The translations under genes were made by a program, and so were the position numbers. Shown piece by piece: positions 16,652 to 24,776 of a stretch of DNA of 37,956 bases (positions are counted from its first letter, which is position 1; every line of letters begins with the position of its first letter). Below the pieces are notes generated by a model. The model made no database searches and was not told where the DNA came from. It saw nothing but the letters and a program-made list of their open reading frames with translations. This DNA is from Brevundimonas sp. (GTDB lineage Bacteria; Pseudomonadota; Alphaproteobacteria; Caulobacterales; Caulobacteraceae): contig NZ_JAQSDK010000008.1 of the NCBI RefSeq assembly GCF_029945885.1, positions 1-37,956 on the forward strand, written 5' to 3'.

Positions 16652-17268
16652 AGGCCGTTGACTGCGGGTGACGAGGCAAACATCCAGCCCCGGAAGAGCT
16701 GGCGCGTCTCGGTGCCCGGCAGGGTTCCGCGCGGCTGAAGACTGACTTCGACATAGGCGATCGCGTCGTCGGTCAGCTCATCCGGTGCCGACATGTCGCA
16801 GGCGCGAACCTTGAAGATCAGGGTATCGTTGAACCGGACAGGCCGTCCACCGACCTCGACCTCGAAACGCATGGTCTCGGCGGTCACCTTGTCGATGGCC
16901 TGGATCACGGCGACCGGACGACGCTGACGCCGGGCCGGCACCAGGGGCTCGTCGGTCTTGGTCGATGCCTCGGCCACCACGACCTCGGGTTCGGGCTCGA
17001 CGACCGGGACAACCTTTTCCTCGGCCCGCGCGACCACCGGGACCGGCGGCGCGCTGACAGCAACCGGCGCGGCCGGAGCCGGAGTGCCGGCGGGGGCAGA
17101 TTCGACGGGTGCCGGTCGTGCCGGGGTCTGGCGTAAAAGATCCGCGACGGTATCTGGGGCCGGCGTGGCGTCCTGCGGAACGTCCAGCCGCGAACCCGCG
17201 TCGACGGCACCGGAGCCCATCAAGGCCACGACCGCCACCCCCGCCAGGATCAGCCCGCGATGGATCAT
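16606..17268 (-). CDS. DUF2155 domain-containing exported protein
   Basis: 220 residues from ATG 17268, chosen because it forms a 4-base ATGA overlap with the stop of the upstream NDUFA12-like gene. A signal peptide ([19 protein letters not shown]) and a long Pro/Ala/Val-rich linker (about 40-115) precede the conserved domain, which has [33 protein letters not shown], and [20 protein letters not shown] followed by DAWVVACK. The two cysteines of the domain (VRACD and VACK) may pair. I recall DUF2155 genes beside aat and NDUFA12-like genes in alphaproteobacteria. Molecular function is unknown; the location is probably periplasmic. Confidence 0.88.
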   Translation of the reverse strand: MIHRGLILAGVAVVALMGSGAVDAGSRLDVPQDATPAPDTVADLLRQTPARPAPVESAPAGTPAPAAPVAVSAPPVPVVARAEEKVVPVVEPEPEVVVAEASTKTDEPLVPARRQRRPVAVIQAIDKVTAETMRFEVEVGGRPVRFNDTLIFKVRACDMSAPDELTDDAIAYVEVSLQPRGTLPGTETRQLFRGWMFASSPAVNGLQHPVFDAWVVACKA

Positions 17269-17663
17269 TCGGGCTTCCACGACTCATAGTCGCCGGTGGC
17301 GGCCGGACGCTGACCTTCAGCGGCCATCGAGCCCTGCGGCAACCAGGCCATCGGGGTGCCGGTCAGGTTGGGGATGTGGTCCCGTTCCCAGGAGCGGCGC
17401 GGCAGCGGTTCGACCGTCGGCGGCTCATCGAATGTATAGTGAAGCCAGCCGTGCCAGTCCGGAGAGACCTTGGTGGCCTCGGCATAGCCGTCATAGATGA
17501 CCCAGCGGCGCTTGCGGCCGTCATAGCTGACGTTGTCGCGCGACTGGTAGTAACGGTTGCCGTGTTCGTCGGTACCGACAAGCGCCCCGCGCTTGGCCAC
17601 GGTGAACAGGGTCCCGATCGTCGCCCCGTTCCACCAACCGAAAATCCTGCTCAGCACGTCCAC
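17265..17663 (-). CDS. NADH:ubiquinone oxidoreductase subunit NDUFA12-like protein
   Basis: 132 residues starting at GTG 17663. The sequence has the NDUFA12 (B17.2) pattern: WWNGATIGTLFTVAKRG, LVGTDEHGNRYYQSR, RRWVIYDG, then PDWHGWLHYTFDEPP and a C-terminal NLTGTP. This accessory subunit of respiratory complex I occurs in alphaproteobacteria and mitochondria, where it sits on the matrix/cytoplasmic arm. It overlaps the DUF2155 gene by four bases. A likely promoter lies at 17711-17738 on the minus strand. Complex I core genes are not in this window. Confidence 0.93.
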   Translation of the reverse strand: MDVLSRIFGWWNGATIGTLFTVAKRGALVGTDEHGNRYYQSRDNVSYDGRKRRWVIYDGYAEATKVSPDWHGWLHYTFDEPPTVEPLPRRSWERDHIPNLTGTPMAWLPQGSMAAEGQRPAATGDYESWKPE

Positions 17664-17710
17664 GCACCCGTATCTTTCGACGCGCGGGGAGGTCCGGCGA
17701 CGCTGGCGCG

Positions 17711-17738
17711 ATCATAGAAACCGGCGGGCCGTCCGTCC
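17711..17738 (-). promoter_or_regulatory. Candidate promoter of the NDUFA12-DUF2155 pair
   Basis: On the minus strand TGGACG (17733-17738) and TATGAT (17711-17716) are separated by 16 bases, a reasonable sigma-70 layout. The element lies about 50 bases upstream of the GTG start of the NDUFA12-like gene. Confidence 0.4.
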
Positions 17739-17756
17739 AGCACAAGCCGCGCGCCC

Positions 17757-17802
17757 GCTAGATCAATATGTTGGGGGTAACACCGCCCCACCACGCTAGA
17801 TT
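17757..17802 (+). promoter_or_regulatory. Two candidate -10 elements upstream of the NrdJ-like gene
   Basis: GCTAGATC at 17757-17764 matches the Caulobacter-type -10 (GCTAnAWC) exactly, and GCTAGATT at 17795-17802 misses it by one base. The second is preceded by TTGGGG (17771-17776) with an 18-base spacer. Both lie between the divergent NDUFA12-like and NrdJ-like genes. Confidence 0.4.
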
Positions 17803-17861
17803 TATTGCGATGAACCAGGAACATCTTCTAGGATCAAGGTTACGCCACCCAGGATCGCCGC

Positions 17862-20408
17862 ATGCGCTTCATGGCCCGCTTCGCCGCCCTGGCGACGACC
17901 GCCACCGTCACGACCCGCGAGATCGAACGCGCAAACCGGATCGATTCGGTGCTGGCGCCGACGGACTGGACCGATGTGCGTATCGAGGCCTGGCTCGACT
18001 GGGCCGACGCCCAGCCTGAGGCTCCCTACAGCCCCGATGACTGGCTGGACGGTGCCATCGACGCCTGGGCCGCCCGGATCGCGGCGCGCGGCCTGAAGCT
18101 GGGCCTGTTCACCCGGGGGATGGCCGAAGCCTTCGCGGGCGAACTGTGCGCCACGATTCGTCTGGGGCTGGTGGCACCAACCCGACCCGACCGCAGCACG
18201 CCCGTCTCACCGCTGAACCTGTCCGACGTCGATGCCCGGACCTACCTGACGAATGCCGTCGCGGCCCGACGCAGCGACCGACTCGCCCCGACGGCCGTCG
18301 AGACAGCCTCGGTTGCGCTCAATGCCGTCGCCGATGCCGTGCTCCGCTGCGAAGGCCCGCCAGAGGACTGCGCCAATCCGGCCCGAAATCCGGCCCTGGC
18401 CCGGGTCGCCCTTGCGGCGCGCCGCGCCGGTGCCTCCGATGCCGACATCCTGCGCGCCATTGCGGGTGAGCGGTTTCCCGTCCTGACCCGCGCCGTACCG
18501 ATCCGGTCCCCGCTGGTCGCATGCGCCGCGCGCGACCGGATCGCTGCCGGTGCGGTCGAGGCGACAGTCGCGGCTGACGCTTCGCTCGACGGCGACCTGA
18601 TTCTGACCTTCGCCACCACGGACGCGAACCGGCTGAGCCACACGGCCCGGGCCGGCGGGGCCCTGCTGAACCTGCCGGCCATCGCCGCCCTGCCCGGTGG
18701 CTGCAGCGATGAGAACCTGAGCGCCCTCGCTCAACTCTGGACCGTGGCCCTCGACCTGGCCGGAGCCGGCACCGCGATCGCCCTGGGCTTATCGGGCCTG
18801 ACCGACCTGGTGATCGTGCAACCCATGGACGACCAGCCGATCGACTCGGCGATCGGCCGGATCGGCGAGCGGGTCGCCCGGGCCATGACCACAGCCTCGA
18901 TCGATCTGGCCCGTTCGCGAACCCGCAAGGGAAGCGGTGACGACAAGAGCGGGGACGGTGCCCTGCGGCGGCACACAGCCCTGTCATTGTTCGTTGATGA
19001 TGCCGAGGCCGCCCTGCTTCTGGGCGTCAGCCCGTTCTCAGCCATCGACCACTATCAGACCGGTGACGGCGAGATTGCCCGCCGCCTGCGACCGTCGCTG
19101 GCAACCGCCATTGCCAACGCGGGGGGCGAGATCGAGGCCACCGAGCGTCGACTGTTCGGTCACCGTACCCTGGCCGGGGCTCCCGGCTTTGACCATGGGA
19201 CGCTGCGCGGACTGGGCTTCACCGATGTCGAACTTGAGGCGATTGAAGCCGCCCTGGCCGATGCTGCGGACTTTGACGATGTCTTTCGCGCCCCGGTGCT
19301 GGACCCGGGTTTCCTTCGCGACGTGCTGGGCGTGTCGGAAACGACGACCCCGGACCTGCTGTCCCACCTGGGCCTGACCGCTGAAGCCGTCGCCGCGACC
19401 CGGGCCTGGGTCTTCGGTCACGGGACGCTGCGGGACTGGCCGGACGCCCCTCCCCGCCTGCAGGCCGTGCTGGACGATCCCGACGGCTTCGAAGCCGAAC
19501 TCCGGGCCGCCCTGGAGCCATACAGCGAGGCCCCCGACGTCGCGCCCCAAATCATCGACTGGCGCACGACCCCGACCCAGGCCCTGGCCCTGCTGGCTGA
19601 AGCCGCGCAGGACGGGAGACGCGCGGTCCGGCTTCGGCGAGCCGCGCCCCCGGCCGGGCCCCTGCTGACCTTGATGGAGGTCGAGCCCGCCGCCGCCCGT
19701 CGCCCCGAGCCCGAAGCCCGTGCCGTGGAGCGGGTGGTCGAGAAGGTTGTCGAACGCGACCGGACCCGCCGCAAACTGCCGGACCGCCGTAAGGGCTATA
19801 TCCAGAAGGCCGCTGTGGGCGGTCACAAGGTCTATATCCACACCGGAGAATACGACGACGGCGAACTGGGCGAGATCTTCATCGACATGCACAAGGAGGG
19901 GGCCGCCTTCCGCAGTTTGATGAACAATTTCGCCATCGCCATCTCGATCGGCCTGCAATACGGCGTGCCGCTGGACGAGTTCGTCGACGCCTTTGTCTTC
20001 ACCCGGTTCGAGCCGGCGGGTCGGGTCACCGGCAATGACTCGATCCAGTCCGCGACCTCGATCCTCGACTATATTTTCCGGGAACTGGGCGTGTCCTATC
20101 TGGACCGGCACGAACTGGCCAATGCCGGGGCGGACCAGTTAAACGCCGACGGCCTGGGTTCGGGCAAGAGCCATGATATCGAGGCTGTGCCTGCCGCCCG
20201 GTTCATTTCCAAGGGCTTTGCCCGCGGCACGACGCCTGACAATCTGGTGGTGCTGCCGTTCGGCCAAAAGCGCGACCTGACGCCCGCGCCGGCGAAAGCG
20301 CCGACCGAGGCCGTCGCCTGCCCGGCCTGTGGTGATTTCTCGCTGCAACAGCGCGGAGCCGGCTGGATCTGCGATACGTGCGGCGTGGCTCCGTCCATGC
20401 AGGGATAG
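17862..20408 (+). CDS. Catalytically stripped paralogue of class II (B12-dependent) ribonucleotide reductase; TSCPD-domain protein
   Basis: 848 residues, against roughly 1,200 for alphaproteobacterial NrdJ. Residues about 636-760 are a very well kept TSCPD domain ([73 protein letters not shown]). Upstream, degenerate counterparts of NrdJ segments can be followed: [64 protein letters not shown] and [12 protein letters not shown]. The catalytic features are missing: no active-site CFIQ, no GSGTGSN loop, no NPCSEY/ACNLAS cysteines, no APTGTIG, and no ESHIRMM or ISKTINMP region. C820, C823, C837 and C840 resemble the NrdJ C-terminal cysteine cluster, but the terminal GCS is replaced. It probably cannot reduce ribonucleotides; role unknown. 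Confidence 0.82.
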   Translation: MRFMARFAALATTATVTTREIERANRIDSVLAPTDWTDVRIEAWLDWADAQPEAPYSPDDWLDGAIDAWAARIAARGLKLGLFTRGMAEAFAGELCATIRLGLVAPTRPDRSTPVSPLNLSDVDARTYLTNAVAARRSDRLAPTAVETASVALNAVADAVLRCEGPPEDCANPARNPALARVALAARRAGASDADILRAIAGERFPVLTRAVPIRSPLVACAARDRIAAGAVEATVAADASLDGDLILTFATTDANRLSHTARAGGALLNLPAIAALPGGCSDENLSALAQLWTVALDLAGAGTAIALGLSGLTDLVIVQPMDDQPIDSAIGRIGERVARAMTTASIDLARSRTRKGSGDDKSGDGALRRHTALSLFVDDAEAALLLGVSPFSAIDHYQTGDGEIARRLRPSLATAIANAGGEIEATERRLFGHRTLAGAPGFDHGTLRGLGFTDVELEAIEAALADAADFDDVFRAPVLDPGFLRDVLGVSETTTPDLLSHLGLTAEAVAATRAWVFGHGTLRDWPDAPPRLQAVLDDPDGFEAELRAALEPYSEAPDVAPQIIDWRTTPTQALALLAEAAQDGRRAVRLRRAAPPAGPLLTLMEVEPAAARRPEPEARAVERVVEKVVERDRTRRKLPDRRKGYIQKAAVGGHKVYIHTGEYDDGELGEIFIDMHKEGAAFRSLMNNFAIAISIGLQYGVPLDEFVDAFVFTRFEPAGRVTGNDSIQSATSILDYIFRELGVSYLDRHELANAGADQLNADGLGSGKSHDIEAVPAARFISKGFARGTTPDNLVVLPFGQKRDLTPAPAKAPTEAVACPACGDFSLQQRGAGWICDTCGVAPSMQG

Positions 20409-20479
20409 GTAAGGGTCTGGAGGCTATACTGGTCCGCGTCTTGCATTGCCCGACGCCAAAGACCGGAGACTCTGCCGCT

Positions 20480-20971
20480 ATGAAGCCGATCCTGACCGCC
20501 CTCGCCGCCCTGACCCTCATGGCCACAGCGGCACCCGCCTTCGCCCAGAACGCCGGACAGATCGCCAGGGTTCGCGGTGGAGCCAGCTGCCCCGGATGCA
20601 ATCTGTTCCAGGCCAGTTTCGGCGGACTGGAAGCGCGAGGCCTCAATCTGTCCGGATCCCGCCTGCGCCAGGCGGACCTCAGTCTGGCGGTGATGAACCG
20701 GACCCGATTCACCAATACCGACATGCGCGACGTCGATGCCTATGGCGCCGTGTTCTCGAGCAGTAATTTTTCCGGGGCCAACCTGACCAACGCCAGCTTT
20801 GTCGGGGCTTATCTGGAAGGCTCCAACTTTTCGCGCGCGACCCTGGAGGGGACCAATTTCTCGGGTGCCCAACTGGCGCGGGCGACCGGCCTGACCCAGA
20901 GCCAGCTGAACCGGGCCTGCGGCGATTCCTCCACCACCCTGCCTTCCGGACTTCGCATTCCCGCCTGCTGA
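20480..20971 (+). CDS. Exported pentapeptide-repeat protein (paralogue 1)
   Basis: 163 residues from ATG 20480; the frame is open upstream but the signal peptide (MKPILTALAALTLMATAAPA) starts here. After a CPGC motif the central part is pentapeptide repeats of the A(N/D)LXX type (LEARGLNLSGSRLRQADLSL, NFSGANLTNASFVGAYLEGS), which fold as a right-handed quadrilateral beta-helix. The C-terminal cap is ATGLTQSQLNRACGDSSTTL then PSGLRIPAC, shared with the next gene. The paired cysteines at both ends likely form disulfides in the periplasm. A GCTATACT -10-like element lies at about 20430. Function unknown. Confidence 0.85.
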   Translation: MKPILTALAALTLMATAAPAFAQNAGQIARVRGGASCPGCNLFQASFGGLEARGLNLSGSRLRQADLSLAVMNRTRFTNTDMRDVDAYGAVFSSSNFSGANLTNASFVGAYLEGSNFSRATLEGTNFSGAQLARATGLTQSQLNRACGDSSTTLPSGLRIPAC

Positions 20972-21033
20972 AGGTCACCTTTCTTACGACGATTTAAGTA
21001 GGGACATCACAGGTTTGGGGCCATTGAGGTCAG

Positions 21034-21942
21034 GTGTTCCAGATCAACCCGCCCCTGATCCGTCGCCTCCCGACCGCCGCCCTGGCCGCAGCGGTGGCCT
21101 TCGGCGCGATGATGATGGCCACGCCGGCCGCTGCGGAAATCCGGTTTCTGTATCAGGACCGGGATATCGCCCGGATGGTATCGCTGGGCGGGTCCTGCAA
21201 TCGCTGCGAGCTGTCCGGTCGTGACCTGACCGGAGCCACCTTCACCGGGGCGACCTTCGTCAACGCCACCCTGGTCGGCACCAATCTACGCGGTGCGGAA
21301 CTGGTCGGTTCGAATTTCAGTGGCAGCGACTTCAGCAATGCCGACCTGCGAGGGGTCTCGACGCTGGGCGCGAATTTCACCGGGGCCAATTTCAGTGGGG
21401 CCAATCTGGCCGGCGCGGCCGCCAGCGGTGTCACCCTGGTCCGGGCGAGGCTCTACGGGGCCGACCTGACCGGTGCAGAACTGGGCGGGGCCAATATGAA
21501 CGGCGCGGTCCTGACCCGGGCCGATCTGAGCAGCAGCGAGCTGTTCGGAGCCACCCTGGCCAATGTCGATGCGCGCTCGGCCAATTTCTCGAATGCCGAG
21601 ATCAACGCCTCGAACATGTCCAACGGCGATTTCCGCTCGGCCAGTTTCCGCAATGCGTCCCTCGACAGTGCCCGCCTGCGGGACGGCCAGTTTGCCCGCA
21701 CCGATTTCACCGGTGCTTCGCTGAACCGCACCGATATTCGCGGCGTCGACCTGTCGTCGGCCCGCGGCCTGACCCAGGATCAGGTGGGACGCGCCTGCGG
21801 GGACAGCGCGACCCGCCTGCCGAACGGTCTGAACGCGCGAAACTGCCGCGGCATCTCATTGATGCAGCCGCCGGCACCGCCCCGGCCGCCCAGCGCACCG
21901 ACGCCGCCGCGCCGTAACCTGGTCATGGCCAGCGGCGACTAG
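21034..21942 (+). CDS. Exported pentapeptide-repeat protein (paralogue 2, longer)
   Basis: 302 residues from GTG 21034, with GAGG a few bases upstream. A signal peptide (about residues 10-34, ending PAAAE) is followed by SLGGSCNRCELSGRD and then about 30 pentapeptide units (for example LTGATFTGATFVNATLVGTN). The helix ends with the same cap as the preceding protein: ARGLTQDQVGRACGDSATRL then PNGL and a final Cys, plus a proline-rich tail. The two genes are 62 bases apart and are clearly paralogous by their matched CxxC head and cysteine cap. The export signals argue against a DNA-gyrase-protecting (Qnr-like) role. Function unknown. Confidence 0.87.
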   Translation: MFQINPPLIRRLPTAALAAAVAFGAMMMATPAAAEIRFLYQDRDIARMVSLGGSCNRCELSGRDLTGATFTGATFVNATLVGTNLRGAELVGSNFSGSDFSNADLRGVSTLGANFTGANFSGANLAGAAASGVTLVRARLYGADLTGAELGGANMNGAVLTRADLSSSELFGATLANVDARSANFSNAEINASNMSNGDFRSASFRNASLDSARLRDGQFARTDFTGASLNRTDIRGVDLSSARGLTQDQVGRACGDSATRLPNGLNARNCRGISLMQPPAPPRPPSAPTPPRRNLVMASGD

Positions 21943-21954
21943 AACCGCCGCCCC

Positions 21955-21968
21955 CTGATCCCGATCAG
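21955..21968. repeat. Inverted repeat at convergent gene ends
   Basis: CTGATC (21955-21960) and GATCAG (21963-21968) form an inverted repeat with a 2-base centre, overlapping the aspS stop. The same arms occur in the hairpin at 9594-9630, also at a convergent junction. There is no U-tract, and its role as a terminator is uncertain. Confidence 0.3.
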
Positions 21969-23797
21969 CTCTTGAGCGGCAGGCTCGGGCGGATGTGAAG
22001 CTCCTTGTACTGACGGTCCTCGACCTCGGCCGGAGCATTCATCAGCAGATCCTGACCCTGCTGGTTCAGCGGGAAAGCGATGACCTCGCGGATCGCCGTC
22101 TGGTTAGCCAGCAACATGACGATGCGATCGATGCCCGGTGCCAGGCCCCCGTGCGGCGGGGCTCCGAAGCGGAAGGCGTTCAGCATACCGCCGAACTGTT
22201 CCTCGACCACGGCGGCGTCGTAGCCGGCGATCTCGAACGCCTTGAGCATGATCTCGGCCTTGTGGTTCCGGATCGCGCCCGAGCACAGCTCATAGCCGTT
22301 GCAGACGATGTCGTACTGATAGGCCCGGATGGTCAGGGGATCCTGGGTTTCCAGCGCCTCCAGCCCGCCCTGGGGCATCGAGAATGGGTTGTGGCTGAAG
22401 TCGACCTTCTTCTCTTCTTCCGACCATTCGAACATCGGGAAGTCGACGATCCAGCAGAATTTGAACTGCGCCTCATCGATCAGTTTCAGCTCCGTGCCCA
22501 CGCGGGTGCGGGCGAGGCCGGCGAATTTGGCGAAGGTCGCGGGCAGACCGGCGGCAAAGAAGGCCGCGTCGCCCTTGCCGAGTCCGAGGGCGGTCATCAG
22601 GACGTTTGTCGGCTCCTGACCGAGATTCTTGGCGATCGGGCCGCCCCAGGCCTGCTGGTCGTCGGACCAGAAGATATAGCCGAGACCCGGCTGGCCCTCG
22701 CCCTGGGCCCAGCTGTTCATCCGGTCGCAGAAGGCGCGGCTGCCGCCGGTCGGGGCCGGGATCGCCCAGACGGCGTTCTTGTCGTCCGCGCCGAGGATCT
22801 TGTTGAACAGGCCGAAACCGCCGTCGCGGAAATGGTCCGAGACGTCCTGCATCTTGATCGGGTTGCGGGTATCCGGCTTGTCGGTGCCGTACCATTTCAT
22901 CGACTGGGCGAAGGTCAGACGCTCGAAACCCTTGTGTTCAAGGGTCTGTTCGAAGTCGTTGGTGAAGGTGTGGGGCTGGTCGATCGGCGAGACCGGCTTG
23001 CCGTCGGCGAACTCCTCGAACACGCCATGCATGACCGGTTCGATGGCCGCGAAAACATCCTCTTGCGTGACGAAGCTCATCTCGACGTCGAGCTGGTAGA
23101 ATTCCAGCGACCGGTCGGCACGCAGGTCCTCGTCGCGGAAACAGGGGGCGATCTGGAAATAGCGGTCGAAGCCCGAGACCATCAGCAGCTGTTTGAACTG
23201 CTGCGGGGCCTGCGGCAGGGCGTAGAATTTGCCGGGATGCAGGCGCGACGGCACCAGGAAGTCGCGCGCGCCCTCGGGACTGGAGGCGGTCAGGATCGGC
23301 GTCTGGTATTCGAGGAAGCCCTGACCGACCATCCGCTGGCGGATCGAGGAAATGACCCGCGACCGCAGGACGATATTCTTGTGCAGCGTCTCGCGGCGCA
23401 GATCGAGATAGCGGTGCTTGAGGCGGATTTCCTCGGGATACTCCGGCTCGCCGAAGACCGGCAGCGGCAGTTCGGCGGCCTCGGACAGCACCTCGACAGC
23501 CGTGACCTGGATCTCGATTTCGCCGGTCGGCAGGTTGACGTTCTTGGTCTCGGCCGAGCGGGCCACGACCTCGCCGTCGATCTTGATCACGCTCTCGGCC
23601 CGCAGTCGTTCAACGGCGGCAAAGCCCGGGGTTTCCGGATGCAGCACCAGCTGGGTCAGGCCGTAGTGGTCGCGCAGGTCGATGAACAGCAGGCCGCCGT
23701 GATCGCGCTTGCGGTGGATCCAGCCGGACAGGCGAACGGCCGAGCCGGCGTCGGAAGCGCGCAGAGCGCCGCAGGTGTGTGAGCGATAGGCGTGCAT
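21965..23797 (-). CDS. aspS: Aspartyl-tRNA synthetase
   Basis: 610 residues, a usual bacterial AspRS length. The N-terminal OB-fold anticodon domain begins [20 protein letters not shown], then [20 protein letters not shown]. Class II motif 2 appears as [20 protein letters not shown], a GAD insertion domain occupies about residues 290-420, and motif 3 is [20 protein letters not shown]. It charges tRNA-Asp; in organisms using GatCAB it can be non-discriminating and also charge tRNA-Asn, but that cannot be read here. It is convergent with the pentapeptide genes and divergent from hdaA. Confidence 0.97.
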   Translation of the reverse strand: MHAYRSHTCGALRASDAGSAVRLSGWIHRKRDHGGLLFIDLRDHYGLTQLVLHPETPGFAAVERLRAESVIKIDGEVVARSAETKNVNLPTGEIEIQVTAVEVLSEAAELPLPVFGEPEYPEEIRLKHRYLDLRRETLHKNIVLRSRVISSIRQRMVGQGFLEYQTPILTASSPEGARDFLVPSRLHPGKFYALPQAPQQFKQLLMVSGFDRYFQIAPCFRDEDLRADRSLEFYQLDVEMSFVTQEDVFAAIEPVMHGVFEEFADGKPVSPIDQPHTFTNDFEQTLEHKGFERLTFAQSMKWYGTDKPDTRNPIKMQDVSDHFRDGGFGLFNKILGADDKNAVWAIPAPTGGSRAFCDRMNSWAQGEGQPGLGYIFWSDDQQAWGGPIAKNLGQEPTNVLMTALGLGKGDAAFFAAGLPATFAKFAGLARTRVGTELKLIDEAQFKFCWIVDFPMFEWSEEEKKVDFSHNPFSMPQGGLEALETQDPLTIRAYQYDIVCNGYELCSGAIRNHKAEIMLKAFEIAGYDAAVVEEQFGGMLNAFRFGAPPHGGLAPGIDRIVMLLANQTAIREVIAFPLNQQGQDLLMNAPAEVEDRQYKELHIRPSLPLKS

Positions 23798-23900
23798 GAG
23801 GGCGTTCGTCTTGGAAAACGGCTGTGAAACAGCGAAAATTCAGAGGGCCGGAAGGGCGCATTATCGCCCCCGAAAGTCAAGGCGGCCAGCCCACGACCGG

Positions 23901-23929
23901 CCGTCCACAGACGGTACACCTTGTCCACC
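23901..23929 (+). promoter_or_regulatory. Two DnaA-box-like sites upstream of hdaA
   Basis: TTGTCCACC (23921-23929) matches TTnTCCACA at 8 of 9 positions, and CCGTCCACA (23901-23909) at 7 of 9. They have the same orientation, are 20 bases apart (about two helical turns), and lie 54-82 bases before the hdaA start. I infer possible DnaA control of its own inactivator. Confidence 0.45.
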
Positions 23930-23982
23930 ACCGGAGTGTCGGACCGATACGCCGCCGGGGATCGATCTGCTATGAGTGGGTG

Positions 23983-24672
23983 ATGCATGTCCCGGTCCGC
24001 CGCGATCAGTTGAATCAGTTGAAACTCCCCCTCGAACGGGACGTCCCGGCCGGGGCGGCTGAATTCGTGCGCTCCCCCAGCAATACCGAGGCCATGGCGG
24101 TGCTGGAGCATTGGCCGGATGGTGGCGAGCAGGTCCTGGCGCTCCACGGCCCGGCGGGATCCGGAAAGAGCCACCTCGCGGCGATCTGGGCCGAACGCGT
24201 CGGGGCGATCGCCCTGCATGGCGCTGAGGCCAGTCTCGCGGACCCCCTGGAACTGGAAGGCCGCCCGGTCCTGCTGGACCGCGCCCAGGACGCTGATGAC
24301 GAAACCCTGTTTCATCTGATCAATCTGGCCCAGTCCGGCGGCGGAGCCCTGCTGCTGGCCTCACGTCCGGCTCCGCGCGCCTGGGATACGGTCCTGCCCG
24401 ACCTGCGCTCGCGACTGGACGTGGTTCGTGTGGTCGGCATGCAGGAACCCGACGACACCGTGCTGGCGGCCATTCTCCGCGCCCGTTTCGCCGCCCGGAG
24501 CATCGCGCCCGGTGACGAACTGATTGACTATCTGGTGCGGCGGATCGACCGGTCGGCGGCGGCCGTGGAAGCGGTGGTCGACCGGCTGGACGCCGAACAT
24601 CGACCGGTGACCCGGGCCCTGGCCCGCCAGGTCCTGGATTCCGACGCCGCGACCGGCGAATTGTTCGACTGA
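23983..24672 (+). CDS. hdaA: HdaA, DnaA-related regulator of replication initiation
   Basis: 229 residues from ATG 23983. The N-terminal QLKLPL (12-17) is a sliding-clamp binding motif; Hda/HdaA docks on the DNA-loaded clamp and stimulates ATP hydrolysis by DnaA (RIDA), preventing over-initiation. The AAA+ domain follows, with Walker A GPAGSGKS (56-63), a Walker-B-like segment RPVLLDRAQDADDETLF, sensor-like ALLLASRPAPRAW and a C-terminal helical lid. There is no DnaA domain IV, which separates it from DnaA. A GCTATGAG -10-like element at 23969-23976 would place the transcript start at or next to the ATG, so the mRNA may be leaderless. Confidence 0.9.
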   Translation: MHVPVRRDQLNQLKLPLERDVPAGAAEFVRSPSNTEAMAVLEHWPDGGEQVLALHGPAGSGKSHLAAIWAERVGAIALHGAEASLADPLELEGRPVLLDRAQDADDETLFHLINLAQSGGGALLLASRPAPRAWDTVLPDLRSRLDVVRVVGMQEPDDTVLAAILRARFAARSIAPGDELIDYLVRRIDRSAAAVEAVVDRLDAEHRPVTRALARQVLDSDAATGELFD

Positions 24673-24776
24673 TTCCGGACCTGCACCCTGCCGAACAGGG
24701 ACAATTGCACCATGGTCTGCTCCGCGAAGGGCGCTGAACGCTTGCAGCCGTCGCACCCTCGCGTCAGAACCGGACC

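Noticed and set aside
21995..23782. 595-codon open frame antisense to aspS
   Set aside because: Reverse-frame shadow with no family features; the same holds for the long frames opposite the TPR gene (9675-11411) and rnd (29190-30392).
23850..23890. aspS promoter with TTGACT and GATAAT on the minus strand
   Set aside because: Both hexamers are good, but only 9 bases separate them, too short for a sigma-70 promoter; GATAAT also lies in a small GGGCG/CGCCC inverted repeat.
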